Source: Bacteroidota bacterium
Lineage (GTDB): Bacteria; Bacteroidota; Bacteroidia; Bacteroidales; Prolixibacteraceae
Assembly (NCBI GenBank): GCA_030684645.1
Contig: JAUXUF010000406.1
Coordinates: forward strand, 1-33,691
Direction of reading: 5' to 3'
Length of the DNA: 33,691 nucleotides
Shown here: in pieces, positions 33,053 to 33,691 of the stretch
How positions within the stretch are numbered: position 1 is the stretch's first letter
Layout of the letters: each line of letters starts with the position of its first letter
Translations under genes and position numbers: made by a program
The notes under the pieces: generated by a model
Databases searched by the model: none
What the model was told of the DNA's origin: nothing
What the model saw: only the letters and a program-made list of their open reading frames with translations

Positions 33053-33691
33053 ATGATAATAGGACAAATTATACCCTTAATTTTCGGAATCAGGACTGAA
33101 TTTATACTTTTCGCTTTGACTCTTTTAGGAGTTGCCTTATTCCACCGTTATACCCTTTGGGTTGCCTTAATTGGACTAACCTCGATTCTGATATTTAAAT
33201 TTATTTTTATGCCTGGATTCAATCTTTCGGAACATCTCTTTGGACATGTCGGTTTTGCCGACCAGATTTTGGACAAGGACATGCGTGTTGGCGAATGGAG
33301 CACCCTGCTTAACCTGCTTGGACTTCTGATTGGATTTGCCATTCTCTCCAGACATTTTGAAGAGTCCCACGTTCCGGAGTATTTACCCGATTTACTGCCG
33401 AACGATTGGAAAGGTCCGCTCGTATTGCTGATCGCTATCTTTGTCCTGTCTTCATTTCTTGACAACATCGCGGCTGCATTAATCGGTGGAACTATTGCAC
33501 TGGTAGTTTTTAAGCATAAAGTTCACATGGGCTATATTGTTGCCATTGTTGCAGCCAGTAATGCCGGTGGTTCGGGAAGTGTTATCGGCGATACCACTAC
33601 CACGCTGATGTGGATCGAAGGAGTTCATCCGTTTAATGTTTTTCATGGGTATATTGCCGCGTTTGTGGCCCTTGCATTTTTTTCGGTGTTT
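33053..33691 (+). CDS. NhaD/citrate-transporter-type ion transporter (3' truncated)
   Basis: The frame starts at ATG 33053 and is still open at the window end, giving 213 residues. Several hydrophobic helices are visible (about 6-25, 28-48, 82-100, 122-150, 159-180). The text SSFLDNIAAALIGGTIAL (about 140-157) and NAGGSGSVIGDTTTTLMWIEG (about 170-190) is the paired discontinuous-helix pattern of the ion transporter superfamily, closest in feel to NhaD-type sodium/proton antiporters and CitM-like citrate carriers. Either sodium/proton exchange or a carboxylate substrate is possible. The C-terminal half lies outside the window, so substrate and full length cannot be judged. Confidence 0.78.
   Translation, partial: MIIGQIIPLIFGIRTEFILFALTLLGVALFHRYTLWVALIGLTSILIFKFIFMPGFNLSEHLFGHVGFADQILDKDMRVGEWSTLLNLLGLLIGFAILSRHFEESHVPEYLPDLLPNDWKGPLVLLIAIFVLSSFLDNIAAALIGGTIALVVFKHKVHMGYIVAIVAASNAGGSGSVIGDTTTTLMWIEGVHPFNVFHGYIAAFVALAFFSVF

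Overview
The window looks like a chromosomal segment of a Bacteroidetes bacterium, most likely from the class Bacteroidia (the order is a guess). The evidence is a protein with a C-terminal type IX secretion (Por) sorting domain, a TonB-dependent receptor paired with a DUF4249 lipoprotein, a BatA-type double-transmembrane protein, a DUF3276/PUR protein and -7 promoter boxes of the TAnnTTTG type. Most genes have moderate G+C; two genes (14034-14690 and 17241-18455) are clearly more A+T-rich and look acquired. I found no tRNA, rRNA, CRISPR array, transposase or phage gene.

Layout. 1-1370: 3' end of a secreted HYR/PKD protein, closed by a terminator. 1597-9560 (+): BatA-like protein, ornithine aminotransferase (rocD), and a 1437-residue AsmA-like membrane-anchored protein built of six regularly spaced modules of about 177 residues. 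9565-13653 (-): TonB-dependent receptor, DUF4249 lipoprotein and a predicted outer-membrane barrel. 13654-18513: an accessory-looking stretch with an HhH-DNA-glycosylase-like gene in cassette-like flanks, a small conserved-looking protein plus an ABC exporter, a composite palindromic repeat, and a Cys-rich orphan gene. 18514-22005 (-): class I fumarase, then DUF502-TerC. 22137-23813: msrB (+) convergent with an OB-fold lipoprotein and a PepSY-TM gene broken by a frameshift in an A8 run. 23977-26040 (-): two tRNA-uridine modification enzymes (TrhO and Dus). 26738-30376 (-): DUF3276, M48 lipoprotein protease, and the ffh-folD pair. 30784-32424 (-): secreted alpha/beta hydrolase. 33053-33691 (+): start of a NhaD/citrate-type ion transporter running off the window end.

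Most of the window is housekeeping: amino-acid catabolism, TCA cycle, one-carbon metabolism, protein targeting, tRNA modification and envelope functions. The points most worth a second look are the modular 1437-residue protein, the A8 frameshift, the cassette-like DNA-repair-fold gene with a promoter outside its boundary, the composite palindrome at 17098-17216, and orphan terminators and hairpins in gaps that may mark small RNAs. I do not see a complete new multi-gene system; these are separate leads.
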